Source: Schistosoma mansoni
Taxonomy: Eukaryota > Platyhelminthes > Trematoda > Strigeidida > Schistosomatidae
Length of the DNA: 64,000 bases
Assembly: GCF_000237925.1 (NCBI RefSeq)
Contig: NC_031499.1
Span: 8,858,657 to 8,922,656 of the forward strand
Reading direction: 5' to 3'
The notes beneath the pieces were generated by a model. The model saw only the letters and a program-made list of their open reading frames with translations. It searched no databases and was not told the DNA's origin. The number at the start of each line of letters is the position of its first letter. Positions within the stretch are counted from its first letter, which is position 1. Positions 41,801 through 47,135 of the stretch are shown one piece after another. A program made the position numbers and the translations under genes.

Positions 41801-42378
41801 TTGGATGTCATTGAAAAGAAAAAAGCTGTTTTTCCATCATCTTTTTCCCATTCAGTAATCCTATAATGCTATCATTGTTTTCTTTATACTCTCCTTATCT
41901 ATTAGCTGATATCATTTCCACTTTGGAATATTATGCTATTCAACATTCATTAAATCCTACATGGGTACCAACTATTCTACGTGATTCACATTTATTATGT
42001 ATATCTAATATATCTGATGCATATAATGAATTAATTCATTCAAAAGATTCATTATGGCGTCGTGATGAATTACAAGAACGTTTATTTATTGCATTAATAA
42101 CAATTATTGAAGATTTTTTAACTAATACATCTATTCAATTACCATTACGTCAACGTATGTTACAAGCTGATCGTATTTTAAATCAAATTACTGGTTTATT
42201 AGTTGATTTAAATTCAGATATTACCAGTATCACCACTACCAACACCATCATCACCAGCACAGCAACAACAACCAGTAATATGATGGATAAAACTGGTCAT
42301 TTTGGTAAATTATCAAAATCTAAATGGATTGAATGTTTACGTAATGTACATGATCGTTTACAACGATTAAGTAGATAA
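8095..42378 (+). CDS. NUP155: nuclear pore complex protein Nup155, complete gene, 19 exons
   Basis: Nup155 is a scaffold of the inner ring of the nuclear pore, bridging the Nup93/205/188 complex, Nup35 and membrane nucleoporins. The exons join in phase to about 1705 residues; human Nup155 has 1391, and the excess is mostly Ser/Thr/Asn-rich inserts. Residues about 50-500 form the N-terminal beta-propeller (Nucleoporin_N): [56 protein letters not shown] and [14 protein letters not shown] all match the family in order. The rest is the C-terminal alpha-solenoid (Nucleoporin_C): [51 protein letters not shown] and [17 protein letters not shown]. The start ATG at 8095 opens the exon that splices in phase to the conserved part and has a good context (GAAATGG). 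Introns grow from 35-41 bases at the 5' end to 6.65 kb for the last. Exon coordinates are given in separate entries. Confidence 0.95.
8257..8379 (+). CDS. NUP155: NUP155 exon 2
   Basis: It encodes [14 protein letters not shown] followed by [13 protein letters not shown], the family's MDYPLQ and PLPPELVEQF blocks. The donor is GTACAT, phase 1. A 35-base intron follows. Confidence 0.88.
8415..8511 (+). CDS. NUP155: NUP155 exon 3
   Basis: It encodes [10 protein letters not shown] and [16 protein letters not shown], the first propeller blade signature (family: WLTIDSDIFMWNYEDG). The acceptor is TTATAG and the donor GTCCGT, phase 2. The next intron is 40 bases. Confidence 0.9.
8552..8622 (+). CDS. 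NUP155: NUP155 exon 4
   Basis: It encodes [20 protein letters not shown], matching the family's DLAYFDGLSETILAVGLV. The acceptor is TTTTTAG and the donor GTAAGT, phase 1. Confidence 0.9.
10191..10401 (+). CDS. NUP155: NUP155 exon 5
   Basis: It encodes [19 protein letters not shown], a schistosome-specific loop, then [20 protein letters not shown], matching the family's PDPLYSLPTDNTYLLTI. The donor is GTAATT, phase 2. Confidence 0.92.
10452..11017 (+). mobile_element. 566-base interspersed repeat, probably LINE leader-derived
   Basis: It is more GC-rich than its surroundings and lies in a NUP155 intron. Near-identical 12-base direct repeats flank it (10440-10451 and 11018-11029, 11 of 12 matching), so it is a discrete retro-insertion. 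Parts recur in reverse at 28972-29200 and 46211-46450, and in diverged form at 20455-20935. No protein motif is visible. I infer a 5' leader or non-autonomous derivative of a LINE because a homologous stretch at 20455-20935 hosts a known LINE leader segment, but the family is not identified. Confidence 0.6.
11573..11757 (+). CDS. NUP155: NUP155 exon 6
   Basis: It encodes [17 protein letters not shown], matching the family's IFLAGKDGCLYEVAYQ, then [14 protein letters not shown] (family: NHSKSSLSFLVPSL). The donor is GTAAGT, phase 1. Confidence 0.92.
12026..12221 (+). CDS. NUP155: NUP155 exon 7
   Basis: It encodes [20 protein letters not shown], a near match to the family's [20 protein letters not shown], and ends DKNQFRK (family: DRSVFKP). 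The donor is GTAAGT, phase 2. Confidence 0.95.
12661..13193 (-). mobile_element. short LINE-derived element (5' end plus 3' tail), 533 bases
   Basis: This is a full copy of the most common repeat in the window, flanked by perfect 10-base direct repeats (CATGTATTCT at 12651-12660 and 13194-13203). Reading on the - strand, it starts CCCCCAAATGCCCTGG and ends with an (AAAT)n tail. Its first 450 bases match the 5' leader of the LINE at 35447-39396, and its last 75 match that LINE's 3' end. It has no coding capacity and lies antisense in a NUP155 intron. Confidence 0.9.
14541..15059 (+). mobile_element. solo LTR (Gypsy/BEL-like), 519 bases
   Basis: It begins TGTTATATC and ends GATATAACA, short inverted ends with TG..CA termini, and is flanked by identical 5-base duplications (GAAAA at 14536-14540 and 15060-15064). 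It holds an internal TATA-like stretch near 14763 and an AATAAA-containing stretch near 14920, as expected of an LTR. The internal region is lost, as after LTR-LTR recombination. The family within Gypsy or BEL is not assigned. Confidence 0.85.
15108..15162 (+). CDS. NUP155: NUP155 exon 8 (end inferred)
   Basis: It encodes [18 protein letters not shown], matching the family's LAVTHAGVRLYFST. The acceptor is TTTACAG, phase 2. Reading further hits a stop at 15184-15186. An 83-base GT-AG intron (15163-15245) restores the frame exactly, so I end the exon before GTATCA. See the finding on this frame problem. Confidence 0.65.
15246..15556 (+). CDS. NUP155: NUP155 exon 9 (start inferred)
   Basis: It encodes a Ser/Asn-rich loop and then [18 protein letters not shown], where other Nup155 proteins have the end of the propeller (ILWCVNHDTFPF). 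The donor GTAAGT in phase 2 is firm. The start is inferred as the only acceptor (AACCAG) that keeps frame with exon 8. Confidence 0.65.
16663..16937 (-). mobile_element. RTE LINE 3' tail fragment
   Basis: In reverse it carries the tail seen at 34260-34516 and 59880-60091. It ends in the AGCTGACTGACTGA-like repeat and includes the block around GGTCCTACGTTGTAG and TTGGACCGATGCAT. It is 5'-truncated and non-coding, and lies in a NUP155 intron antisense to the gene. Confidence 0.75.
17468..17930 (+). CDS. NUP155: NUP155 exon 10
   Basis: It encodes [20 protein letters not shown] and [16 protein letters not shown], matching the family's KKFVLLSAQGSLMFHKL and EDQACATCLILACS. This is the junction of propeller and solenoid. 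The donor is GTAAAA at 17931; GTAAAT at 17901 would also keep phase 0, so the end is uncertain by 30 bases. Confidence 0.85.
18187..18484 (+). mobile_element. Sm-alpha-type SINE with tRNA-like head and hammerhead, foldback copy
   Basis: Perfect 12-base direct repeats flank it (18175-18186 and 18485-18496). It has pol III boxes (A-like CGGCTCAGTGG at 18264-18274; B box GGTTCGAATC at 18316-18325), then a hammerhead region at 18344-18406, then the SINE 3' tail ending CCACAAAACCCC. The hammerhead core is damaged here (CTCAGGG in place of CTGANGA). The 5' end carries an extra inverted copy of the 3' tail (18187-18220, complementary to about 18420-18456), so the transcript would fold back. The tRNA-derived SINE with ribozyme is known from schistosomes; the inverted arm is the odd feature. 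Confidence 0.85.
18264..18325 (+). promoter_or_regulatory. internal RNA polymerase III promoter (A and B boxes) of SINE
   Basis: CGGCTCAGTGG fits the A box and GGTTCGAATC is a perfect B box, spaced about 42 bases apart as in tRNA genes. The same pair lies in the copy at 51384-51766 (51581-51592 and 51530-51539, - strand). Confidence 0.75.
19209..19625 (+). CDS. NUP155: NUP155 exon 11
   Basis: It encodes [20 protein letters not shown], then [20 protein letters not shown], matching the family's [20 protein letters not shown]. A Cys- and Ser-rich insert and SSVEQI follow. Both boundaries are in phase 0; the donor is GTAAGT. Confidence 0.9.
19705..19825 (-). mobile_element. old fragment of short LINE-derived element
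   Basis: It matches the 5' end of the 12661-13193 element in reverse (CGTAAA..AAGGCAGT.AGTAGGA..TTCCCT, then GAGCATT..GGACTC), with many differences. It is 3'-truncated. Confidence 0.5.
20206..20345 (-). mobile_element. RTE LINE 3' tail fragment
   Basis: In reverse it matches the LINE tail at 52550-52668 (CACTATGGGATTTGAAT, then CGTACGTACGAAGTTC and a TGACTAACTGA-like end). It is 5'-truncated. Confidence 0.75.
20455..20935 (+). mobile_element. old interspersed repeat related to 10452-11017, interrupted
   Basis: Two stretches (about 20540-20694 and 20842-20935) match the 10452-11017 repeat in order: a GAAACTGGATTA..GTG block, then ACCG..GAGAACGGA..TCTGTGGG and a GTAACCCC end. The younger insertion at 20695-20831 splits it. 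Confidence 0.55.
20695..20831 (+). mobile_element. 137-base stand-alone copy of a LINE leader, nested
   Basis: It matches the first 130 bases of the LINE-derived element at 56033-56666 (GGGGCTACTGCCGGTCCC, GGATAAAGGAGGAGGGTT-like and GCGACCCCATCCCGTA blocks) but ends there in an A-rich run. Identical 10-base repeats (GTGCGCTTCG at 20685-20694 and 20832-20841) flank it, so it moved as a unit of its own into an older repeat. Confidence 0.7.
21440..21748 (+). mobile_element. RTE LINE 3' tail fragment
   Basis: It starts with the end of the RT reading frame (GACATGGCTCAAAATCG..CAATGGCG), then follows the tail of the 52084-52668 copy down to GATTGACTAACT. Just upstream, CACATTTCATCTA at about 21388 is the inverse of TAGATGAAATGTG at about 21441, hinting at a small 5' inversion. 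Confidence 0.75.
21888..22213 (+). CDS. NUP155: NUP155 exon 12
   Basis: It encodes [20 protein letters not shown] (family: LLESVLQELKGLQEFLDRN) and [20 protein letters not shown] (family: AIQQLVRKSYQALALWK). The donor is GTATGT, phase 2. Confidence 0.93.
22277..22325 (-). mobile_element. Sm-alpha-type SINE, 3' end scrap
   Basis: It carries only the last 50 bases of the SINE in reverse (GGGGTTTTGTGGAGAATT.. and TTTTCATAGTTGAAAT). Confidence 0.55.
22480..22897 (+). mobile_element. short LINE-derived element, 5'-truncated
   Basis: It matches the 12661-13193 family from the TGCCTTCTCGTGG block to an AAATAAATAAATAAAT tail, lacking the first 110 bases. It is the only copy of this family lying in the sense direction of a host gene in this window. 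Confidence 0.85.
24238..24703 (+). CDS. NUP155: NUP155 exon 13
   Basis: It encodes GHRDLALKL, a Ser/Thr/Gly-rich insert not found in vertebrate Nup155, then [15 protein letters not shown] (family: ELTGALIASLINCYI) and [20 protein letters not shown] (family: [20 protein letters not shown]). The donor is GTGAGT, phase 0. Confidence 0.95.
26027..26412 (+). CDS. NUP155: NUP155 exon 14
   Basis: It encodes [38 protein letters not shown] (family: YRQVRFYEGVVELSLTAA) and [15 protein letters not shown]. The donor is GTTAGT, phase 2. Confidence 0.93.
26897..27090 (-). mobile_element. LINE 3' tail fragment
   Basis: In reverse it is the same tail as 39900-40050 and 57380-57540 (TCGGCTTGACAGTTTT, CATTGGCACAG complement and the TTTCTGTTACCAGTGG block). 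It is non-coding and old. Confidence 0.65.
27703..28213 (-). mobile_element. short LINE-derived element, old copy
   Basis: It is a near full-length but diverged copy of the 12661-13193 family, antisense in a NUP155 intron. The tail has decayed and no direct repeats are visible. Confidence 0.8.
28562..28868 (+). CDS. NUP155: NUP155 exon 15
   Basis: It encodes [20 protein letters not shown], an Asn/Thr insert, and [20 protein letters not shown], a solenoid helix pair. The acceptor is TTCATAG; the donor is GTAATT, phase 0. Confidence 0.88.
28972..29200 (-). mobile_element. fragment of the 10452-11017 repeat
   Basis: It is a close reverse match to 10775-11010, for example GGAACGATTGTTCCAGCCAG and CGACCTGTCTGGCAT on the - strand. 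It lies antisense in a NUP155 intron. Confidence 0.7.
29590..29863 (+). CDS. NUP155: NUP155 exon 16
   Basis: It encodes [18 protein letters not shown] (family: YNWLIQVDLADKLLQV), [20 protein letters not shown] (family: YMDLLWRYYEKNRSFSNAA) and [17 protein letters not shown]. The donor is GTTAAT, phase 1. Confidence 0.95.
30034..30227 (-). mobile_element. Sm-alpha-type SINE foldback copy with intact hammerhead core
   Basis: Perfect 12-base repeats flank it (AATCAAGTACAT at 30022-30033 and 30228-30239). It consists of the SINE 3' tail facing left, joined to an inverted piece holding the hammerhead and a second tail facing right. Arms of about 55 bases (30076-30131 and 30166-30221) pair with few mismatches. 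The loop is the hammerhead core on the + strand: CTGAGGA at 30132-30138, stem II GTCC/GGAC, GAAA at 30154-30157, and stem III ACGG/CCGT. Cleavage is predicted after 30165. Confidence 0.85.
30117..30178 (+). ncRNA. hammerhead ribozyme, type I, core intact
   Basis: The conserved boxes CUGANGA (here CTGAGGA) and GAAA are present. Stem I pairs GCACTG (30126-30131) with CAGTGC (30166-30171) and CCTGGA (30117-30122) with TCCAGG (30173-30178). Stem II is GTCC/GGAC with a short loop. Stem III is a minimal ACGG/CCGT with no loop, as in the minimal hammerheads of animal retroelements, which work better as dimers. Whether it is transcribed is unknown. Confidence 0.75.
30400..30535 (-). mobile_element. 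RTE LINE 3' fragment, old
   Basis: In reverse it shows the end of the RT frame and start of the tail (GACTTTGAGTAACATAGC.., ATCACAATGGTGTAGATGCA) like 59840-59880. It is diverged. Confidence 0.5.
31344..31702 (+). CDS. NUP155: NUP155 exon 17
   Basis: It encodes [20 protein letters not shown] (family: LHELEEKMEVARIQLQIQE), a Pro/Ser-rich insert, then [20 protein letters not shown] (family: DITKLYGEFADPFKLAECK) and [10 protein letters not shown]. The donor is GTAAGT, phase 0. Confidence 0.95.
31801..32288 (-). mobile_element. short LINE-derived element, 488 bases
   Basis: Perfect 14-base direct repeats flank it (TGTGAGTATCCTTA at 31787-31800 and 32289-32302). It belongs to the 12661-13193 family and lies antisense in a NUP155 intron, about 100 bases from the exon 17 donor. 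A small internal deletion is present. Confidence 0.9.
32801..32988 (+). mobile_element. Sm-alpha-type SINE foldback copy
   Basis: Perfect 11-base repeats flank it (ACTTATTTGTC at 32790-32800 and 32989-32999). The left part (to about 32938) is the SINE from B box through hammerhead to tail, in reverse. The right part is the tail in the forward direction, overlapping the inverted part by about 19 bases. The hammerhead (32846-32904, - strand) keeps CTGAGGA and GAAA, but stem III no longer pairs. Confidence 0.85.
33380..33600 (-). mobile_element. RTE LINE reverse-transcriptase fragment
   Basis: In reverse it matches 58440-58610 inside the larger LINE relic (ACAGACACYGCCACAGAATC, CATACATCCA and AAACTAGCCTRGT blocks). 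It is not translatable as it stands. Confidence 0.55.
33735..34516 (+). mobile_element. RTE LINE 3' fragment (end of RT plus tail)
   Basis: Conceptual translation gives [79 protein letters not shown] and [15 protein letters not shown], the C-terminal part of RTE proteins. The tail ends in AGCTGACTGACT. At least one internal stop is present. It lies sense in a NUP155 intron. Confidence 0.85.
34975..35251 (+). CDS. NUP155: NUP155 exon 18
   Basis: It encodes [17 protein letters not shown] (family: DPILVQTLWQDIIEKEL), an insert, [19 protein letters not shown] and YFPL, the family's FFPLDFIVQ point. The donor is GTAAGT, phase 1. Confidence 0.93.
35447..39396 (-). mobile_element. structurally full-length RTE-clade LINE, 3.95 kb
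   Basis: Identical 11-base duplications (CAATATATATT at 35436-35446 and 39397-39407) bound the element. On the - strand it has a leader of about 720 bases that opens CCCCCAAATGCCCTGG, an endonuclease-RT frame, a short 3' end and an (AAAT)n tail at 35447-35462. It lies antisense in the last NUP155 intron. The leader contains an ATT microsatellite (about 38808-38842) and a 24-base tandem duplication (38881-38930). The perfect duplications indicate a fairly recent insertion. The frame has at least one shift and one stop, so the copy is not autonomous. Confidence 0.92.
36105..38671 (-). CDS. LINE endonuclease/reverse transcriptase, frame-shifted
   Basis: The first part (38671-36839) holds an APE-type endonuclease ([50 protein letters not shown]) and the start of RT ([34 protein letters not shown]). 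The frame breaks at GFR near 36845, where the usual residues before TLRQ are missing. RT then goes on from 36845 ([29 protein letters not shown], catalytic YADD in [10 protein letters not shown]). It stops at 36105-36107, where TGG of CETW has become TAG. The C-terminal part continues in the same frame to 35649 ([30 protein letters not shown]). Single-ORF RTE order fits. Confidence 0.9.
39410..40060 (+). mobile_element. RTE LINE 3' fragment, old
   Basis: It follows the 33870-34516 fragment from the GTYGGTTACTAGTATT block through RDW..WLGHVL-like remains to a tail with CTACTCTGAGATTCGGC and CAATGGGGTATGG. It is heavily diverged. The younger 3.95-kb LINE inserted at or just beside its 5' edge. 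Confidence 0.6.
40365..41320 (+). mobile_element. RTE LINE 3' tail, split by a solo LTR
   Basis: Positions 40365-40753 carry the end of the RT frame and tail (GGTAGATGCAGACT, GGTTAGGGTCCGCG). The tail resumes at 41283 (ATCCTACGTTGTAG, TGACTGACTG). The LTR at 40754-41282 sits between. Confidence 0.75.
40754..41282 (+). mobile_element. solo LTR nested in LINE tail
   Basis: This is a variant of the 14541-15059 LTR, about 529 bases, flanked by ATATG on both sides (40749-40753 and 41283-41287). It lies inside a LINE tail, which gives the order of insertion: LINE first, LTR later. Confidence 0.8.
41431..41745 (+). mobile_element. RTE LINE 3' tail with inverted 5' arm (foldback)
   Basis: Positions 41431-41485 are the reverse complement of 41517-41571 with few mismatches, leaving a 31-base loop. 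From 41517 on it is the LINE tail also seen at 52440-52668. This is the LINE counterpart of the foldback SINE copies. Confidence 0.8.
41906..42378 (+). CDS. NUP155: NUP155 exon 19, terminal
   Basis: It encodes [19 protein letters not shown] (family: DFIVQFLEQQVCTLNWDV), [20 protein letters not shown] (family: LLEVYDQLFKSRDPFWNRM), [20 protein letters not shown] and a last helix ending [10 protein letters not shown] before TAA. The acceptor is CTATTAG; other frames upstream do not join in phase 1 with exon 18. Confidence 0.95.
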
Positions 42379-42460
42379 TTTAGGATTCTTTTTCTCAATT
42401 TGATGGATACTTAAATGAGATAATATGTTCATCTTGGATAGGATAGTTTTCTTTCTATAT

Positions 42461-42537
42461 AATAAAGGGAAATTATATAAGACAATGGAAATACATTTCT
42501 GTACAGTTTTGTTATCATTTATACCCCTTTCAATAAA
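42461..42537 (+). terminator. NUP155: poly(A) signals of NUP155
   Basis: AATAAA occurs at 42461-42466 and 42532-42537, that is 83 and 154 bases after the stop. Either would give a short 3' UTR; the second is followed by an A-rich run. Confidence 0.6.
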
Positions 42538-42662
42538 ATATAAAAAAACGTATATCTGGGATTTTCTTTTGTTGATTTTGCGAAGCTACTTAAATGTTTG
42601 TTAGTAGTTAGTTCACTTTTGTTTAGATTGTAGTTTATTATTTTAAGCAGATCCCTAGATTG

Positions 42663-43141
42663 TGTTATATCGATTGCTTGCGTATTAGAGAACAGTGAAT
42701 TTATTAATCGACTAATGATACACGAAAACCGTATAAGCAGTCTAGAGCATTACTCGGTCCTGCTATCTGCTTAGTCCTGCCAGTTAAGTACAGAACACCA
42801 ATAATAGCCTCTACAATATGAATCATTATTCTCAAACATACTAGGTTTATATACCAAATAAACTGACCACATCGTACCATAAAACAGTAAATAACATTTG
42901 TACAAAATTTGGCCAATTGTGGCTGTGAATGTGGGGGGCAGCAATCGATAGACTAGGGATAACTCAAGAATCGTAAATCGTATAATAATAGTCTGTGGGT
43001 CAAAATAAAGCTTATAATAAAAGGGAGGCGAATATGAATAGTTTAGTTACTTAACAATCATACAATAGGAAATATACGCATCATATTGGTCTATAAATAG
43101 CCTTCATAGTTACCATTCATAATTCTCTTCGGGATATAATA
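42663..43141 (+). mobile_element. solo LTR, 479 bases
   Basis: It starts TGTTATATC and ends GGGATATAATA, flanked by GATTG on both sides (42658-42662 and 43142-43146). It is the same family as 14541-15059 and begins about 125 bases after the NUP155 poly(A) signal. Confidence 0.8.
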
Positions 43142-43244
43142 GATTGATTAGCGTTGATGGGTTTATATAACTACATTTTTATTGTCTGTACAAAGGGCGA
43201 GGAATAAGATAGAAGTATATCTTTGTTAATTCCATTATACATGC

Positions 43245-43575
43245 TCACTAGTGACTGACTTCAAGCGCTATTTTCTCGAGTTCTAGTGAGAAGCAGTGAC
43301 CAGTGGAGTTCAACCAGGCCTTTTGTGAGATATCAACAATGGTGAACGGTTGCTCAACTTCGTGGTTTGGTTAAACTTAGACATCAACACCATTGGATGC
43401 CGGCTGAGTGGTCTAGTGATTCAGTGCTTGCGCGCAAGGCTAATATGTTCTAGGTTCGAATCTCGCGAGGCGGGATCGTGGATGCTCACTTCTGAGGAGT
43501 CCCACAATAGGACGACACGGCCGTCCAGTGTTTCCTAGACGGTCTAGCTTCAATTAACTCAAGATTTCAACTATA
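43245..43575 (+). mobile_element. Sm-alpha-type SINE copy
   Basis: It has the same 5' end as the 51384-51766 copy (TGCTCACTAGTGAC), tRNA-like boxes with GGTTCGAATC at about 43455, a hammerhead region at 43482-43536 and the 3' tail. The hammerhead keeps CTGAGGA, but the GAAA box reads GACA, so it should be dead. No clear direct repeats. Confidence 0.8.
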
Positions 43576-44040
43576 AAATTCTATTATTGTTGAAACGCAT
43601 CGATGTCCAGAAGAGTAGAAAACATGCGTCTAATATGTTTTCATTACATCGATTGTCATTACAATCAAAAGGTTACAACAATGTTTCGTAATTCTTAGGA
43701 ATATATATATTTGCTTTAATCAGACTATTTGTGTAGCCTAGTTGGATTGCAAGACAACATGAGTACTTAGCTTACATGATTATCATACTCAGAAACATTC
43801 TCCAGTTTATAGATGATTCTAAATACTCAATGGAGAATACAGTTTATATTTGACTTACACCAAATAATAGAGGTGTAGTGAAAAAGTAATTGAATACTAT
43901 GTAAGGTTCATTATAATTCATTCAGTTAACTTAATCATTCTGAAATGATGCTTTTATTAATACATCAATTATGATTAATAAGTTTTCTAATGTTGATGAA
44001 TCCACTACAATGGTGAGCACTTATTCAACTGGAATAATGT
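43576..44040. other. intergenic, nothing seen
   Basis: No conserved exon or repeat was recognised in this AT-rich stretch. Confidence 0.4.
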
Positions 44041-44276
44041 TGAAATTCTGAATGGAGGGGATACTAAGAACACTAGAGAGTTTTTAGAAGCTTGGCACTT
44101 AAGTCATTTGGTGATCAACAAACACATTACAATCGATCTAATCTATCAACTTCTCAGAAAAATCATAGACAAATATAAGATCGAGAATCAGATCAAAGAT
44201 AGGCTCAACCAGAATGAAGAGACAGATGATAATACGTTCGAGGTCAACAATAACAAGATTGAAGTCCACCGATAAG
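44041..44276 (+). mobile_element. possible Penelope-like element C-terminal remnant
   Basis: One frame reads TREFLEAWHLS, then INKHITIDLIYQLLRKII and an acidic tail to a stop at about 44276. The EFLEAWHS..INRHI..DPIY arrangement resembles the end of GIY-YIG-bearing Penelope-like proteins. No reverse transcriptase is next to it, so this is a scrap at best. Confidence 0.35.
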
Positions 44277-46210
44277 CAGTTAGTCATATGCGGAAAAATT
44301 CGAATACTTCACTACTATCTGTTATCCTTATGATATTCAGAAGAATAATAAAATTTCTACGACAAAACCATCCAGCTCAGAGAATAAAACTCCATCAAAA
44401 TCACTTCGATTCGTAGCTTATTTCATGCTAATTTGTTTATATGACATATGCATTGCTGACCTAATGCTTACATAATACCCTCGCCTACTAATCAGTATCG
44501 ACTAGCACTACATACACGTACTGTTCAGTTTTCACTGTCGGATCTTATCACTAGACATTAAACAACACAAATGTAATATGAAAACGTATACACAAATCAC
44601 TAATTCATAAATTTTTTTTATAGTACATGTGATGTAGAAACATGAGATTGCTATAAGTAGTTACAAGATGAGAGTACAAGTTTTTCTTTTACTGAATAGA
44701 TCATAGCCGATTCGGACGTCGTTTTATTAATAAAAAGTTGCTAAAACCTGTTGGCATAACTATTCACAATCTGGTAAAAAAAAACTGGTCAATAAAGAAA
44801 TGAGTGTAGATAACTACTATCTCTTCATGTTCTATGTTATGCTTACGAGGTTCCTAATAGGACAGTGCATATGCAAAATATCCATGAACATGAAAGTATA
44901 CAACAATAATTCGCGGTAGATGTGCAATTCCTACATTGTCACGTTTCTCCGCCTTAATTCATTAATGATTCAAACGATTTAAGTATTCTTATCAATTCAC
45001 ACAACGATTGATGATCACATCAATCCACACGCGTCATAACTTACATCATAATTCATTGTTTCCTGATTTGGTTTGTTGATTAGCGTTCGTGATATATTAC
45101 AGCTCTTAACACTTCGTGTTTGAATTACACTGTTCATACGCCATTGACAATTGTCGTAACAAAATTGATCGAGTCGATTAATGATACGACGCTAAACCGG
45201 ACAACTAAATACACATAGGATTCAGATCGAATCTAGCTACAAAAATCTGAAGATATATTCTAATGTTTTACAACAAGAATTCACTACTTTGTATTAAATT
45301 TGTAGAATTTGATCATTAAGGTATTGCATCTATTCCCCATACAATACTAACTCAGGATAATAGTTACTTATGAAGAATACAGCAACATTCATTCAGTGCG
45401 AAAAGTCAGTTAACCACAAGACAACTAACGTAGAGTCTGGCATAAATATGTGTCATCATAAGTTACTATAATATATCCGTAGGAGATTATTAGCATGAGT
45501 TGAAACAGGAGTACAACCAATGGTAATAGGAAAGATTCAAGAATAAATAATGCTGTAAGAAACAAAATAAGTAAGGTAGTGAATTAATCTGCTCCTCTTG
45601 ATGCTCAAAGCATAGTGCCATAAATTTCCAACCATTTATTTATTCACTAGACACGGAAATTCACAGATAGATAAGACTATGAAAGTCATAAAATAGACGT
45701 TTTGCCTGATGCATTGATGATGGCAAGGCGTTTAAATTCTGGGCTAGCAAATTGAGCTTTACACACTGTTTACATTTCATCATATCAATCAGGTTAGTTA
45801 GAGTTGCAAGACTAAGAGCAGCAATGGTCAAATTGTTCGACTTTCAACCATTAATTATTACATTCAGACCTCGCTATACTTTAGTTTTGAGCCGATCGGT
45901 AGAGTGAGGATCATACACAAGTACTTGGTAAATGAGTTAATTTAATTCTCTGAAAGCAAAAACGTGCTACCTATGAATAACATTTGCCACCAAGTTTACG
46001 ATTAGTAAAATAATGCACATTTGACAAGTAATAAGAAGTCTTGTTCTGAACCTATATTATCCATCTATTGAAACATTTTTGGAAATCAGTTATCGTTTCC
46101 ACTAAATGTCAACTATTATTATGAATTCAGAATGGTGGACATAATGAGACCATTTATATCGACGACCTATACTTTACATTGGTTACGCAACAATCTAAGT
46201 GTATTTACCT
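44277..46210. other. intergenic, nothing recognised
   Basis: This is AT-rich convergent intergenic DNA with no exon I can support on either strand. A weak tRNA-head-like scrap with the TTGGTAAATGAGTT block near 45900-45950 also occurs near 11365 and 25740. Confidence 0.4.
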
Positions 46211-46450
46211 AGTACCCAACTGCGGTTGCTAGTGTTACGGTATCCGTGCTTGTATGTAGTGATGACCGAATTGAGTTATGTTATCTGAAATACTCGTCTT
46301 TTACGTTCTATCATGCCAGGCTAGTCGGTTGGAGAATGGTAATAATAAAAGCGGTAAACTCATGTTGACTGCTGACTATACAAGGCTGTGATCGCAGTGA
46401 TATTTGACCTCCGACAACTGAACAAGGTTATGAAAGATAATACATCTCAT
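46211..46450 (-). mobile_element. old fragment of the 10452-11017 repeat
   Basis: It is a diverged reverse match to 10790-11010 (GCCAGGC..GTCGGTTG, GTGATCGCAGT), similar in extent to 28972-29200. Confidence 0.5.
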
Positions 46451-46570
46451 CCTACGTAGCCAACACATGTAAAACTAAAAACAAGAGACTGTGGCTTAGC
46501 CTGACGGATCTGCTATCACGCTCCCGAGTCATCAAAACTAACTAAATCTTTCTTCTCGTGTACCTCAACA

Positions 46571-46571
<1 letters not shown>

Positions 46572-46613
<42 letters not shown>
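46572..46613. repeat. (TA)n microsatellite
   Basis: A pure TA run of about 40 bases. Confidence 0.95.
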
Positions 46614-46615
<2 letters not shown>

Positions 46616-46627
46616 GAAGTTTTTAGT

Positions 46628-47135
46628 ATGACTGGTACAGTCGAGAGTGATGAGATTCAGCTCTTTCTCTCCAAATGCTCTCACATGGTCACGCGTATAT
46701 AGCCTCTGTCAGGGAAGTCCTACTCATTGCCATCTCAAGGCATTACTATTGTTTACGAAATTGAAAGGACGAAAAGCGAATATCTAGCGCTTTAATCGGG
46801 TTGGTGGACATGGAAAGTCCACCTAGGAAGGTTGGAAAACCCTGATTCCAAACCAATAGTGCACACGGGCTGCAGTATCCTGATGGAACGAATGGCGTAT
46901 GAACCAATTGTTGGTCACCGGCTACCATGGGACTACATCTCCTTACGATGCTCCACTGCCTTGTGGATCAGACATTTAGGTCAAAAGTTCCGGGCGTGGC
47001 CCCTTAAGAAAATCACCTGCTTCAGTTTCGGCACCTTGACAGTATTACAGCCCTCACACAAATCTCATTTGATTTGTGTGGCGCATATATATCTGGTGCC
47101 CCCTTGTTACCAATACTGATGTGTTTAAATAAAAT
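46628..47135 (+). mobile_element. short LINE-derived element
   Basis: It is a near full-length copy of the 12661-13193 family with an AAATAAAATAAAAA tail, moderately diverged. It lies between the two convergent genes. Confidence 0.85.
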
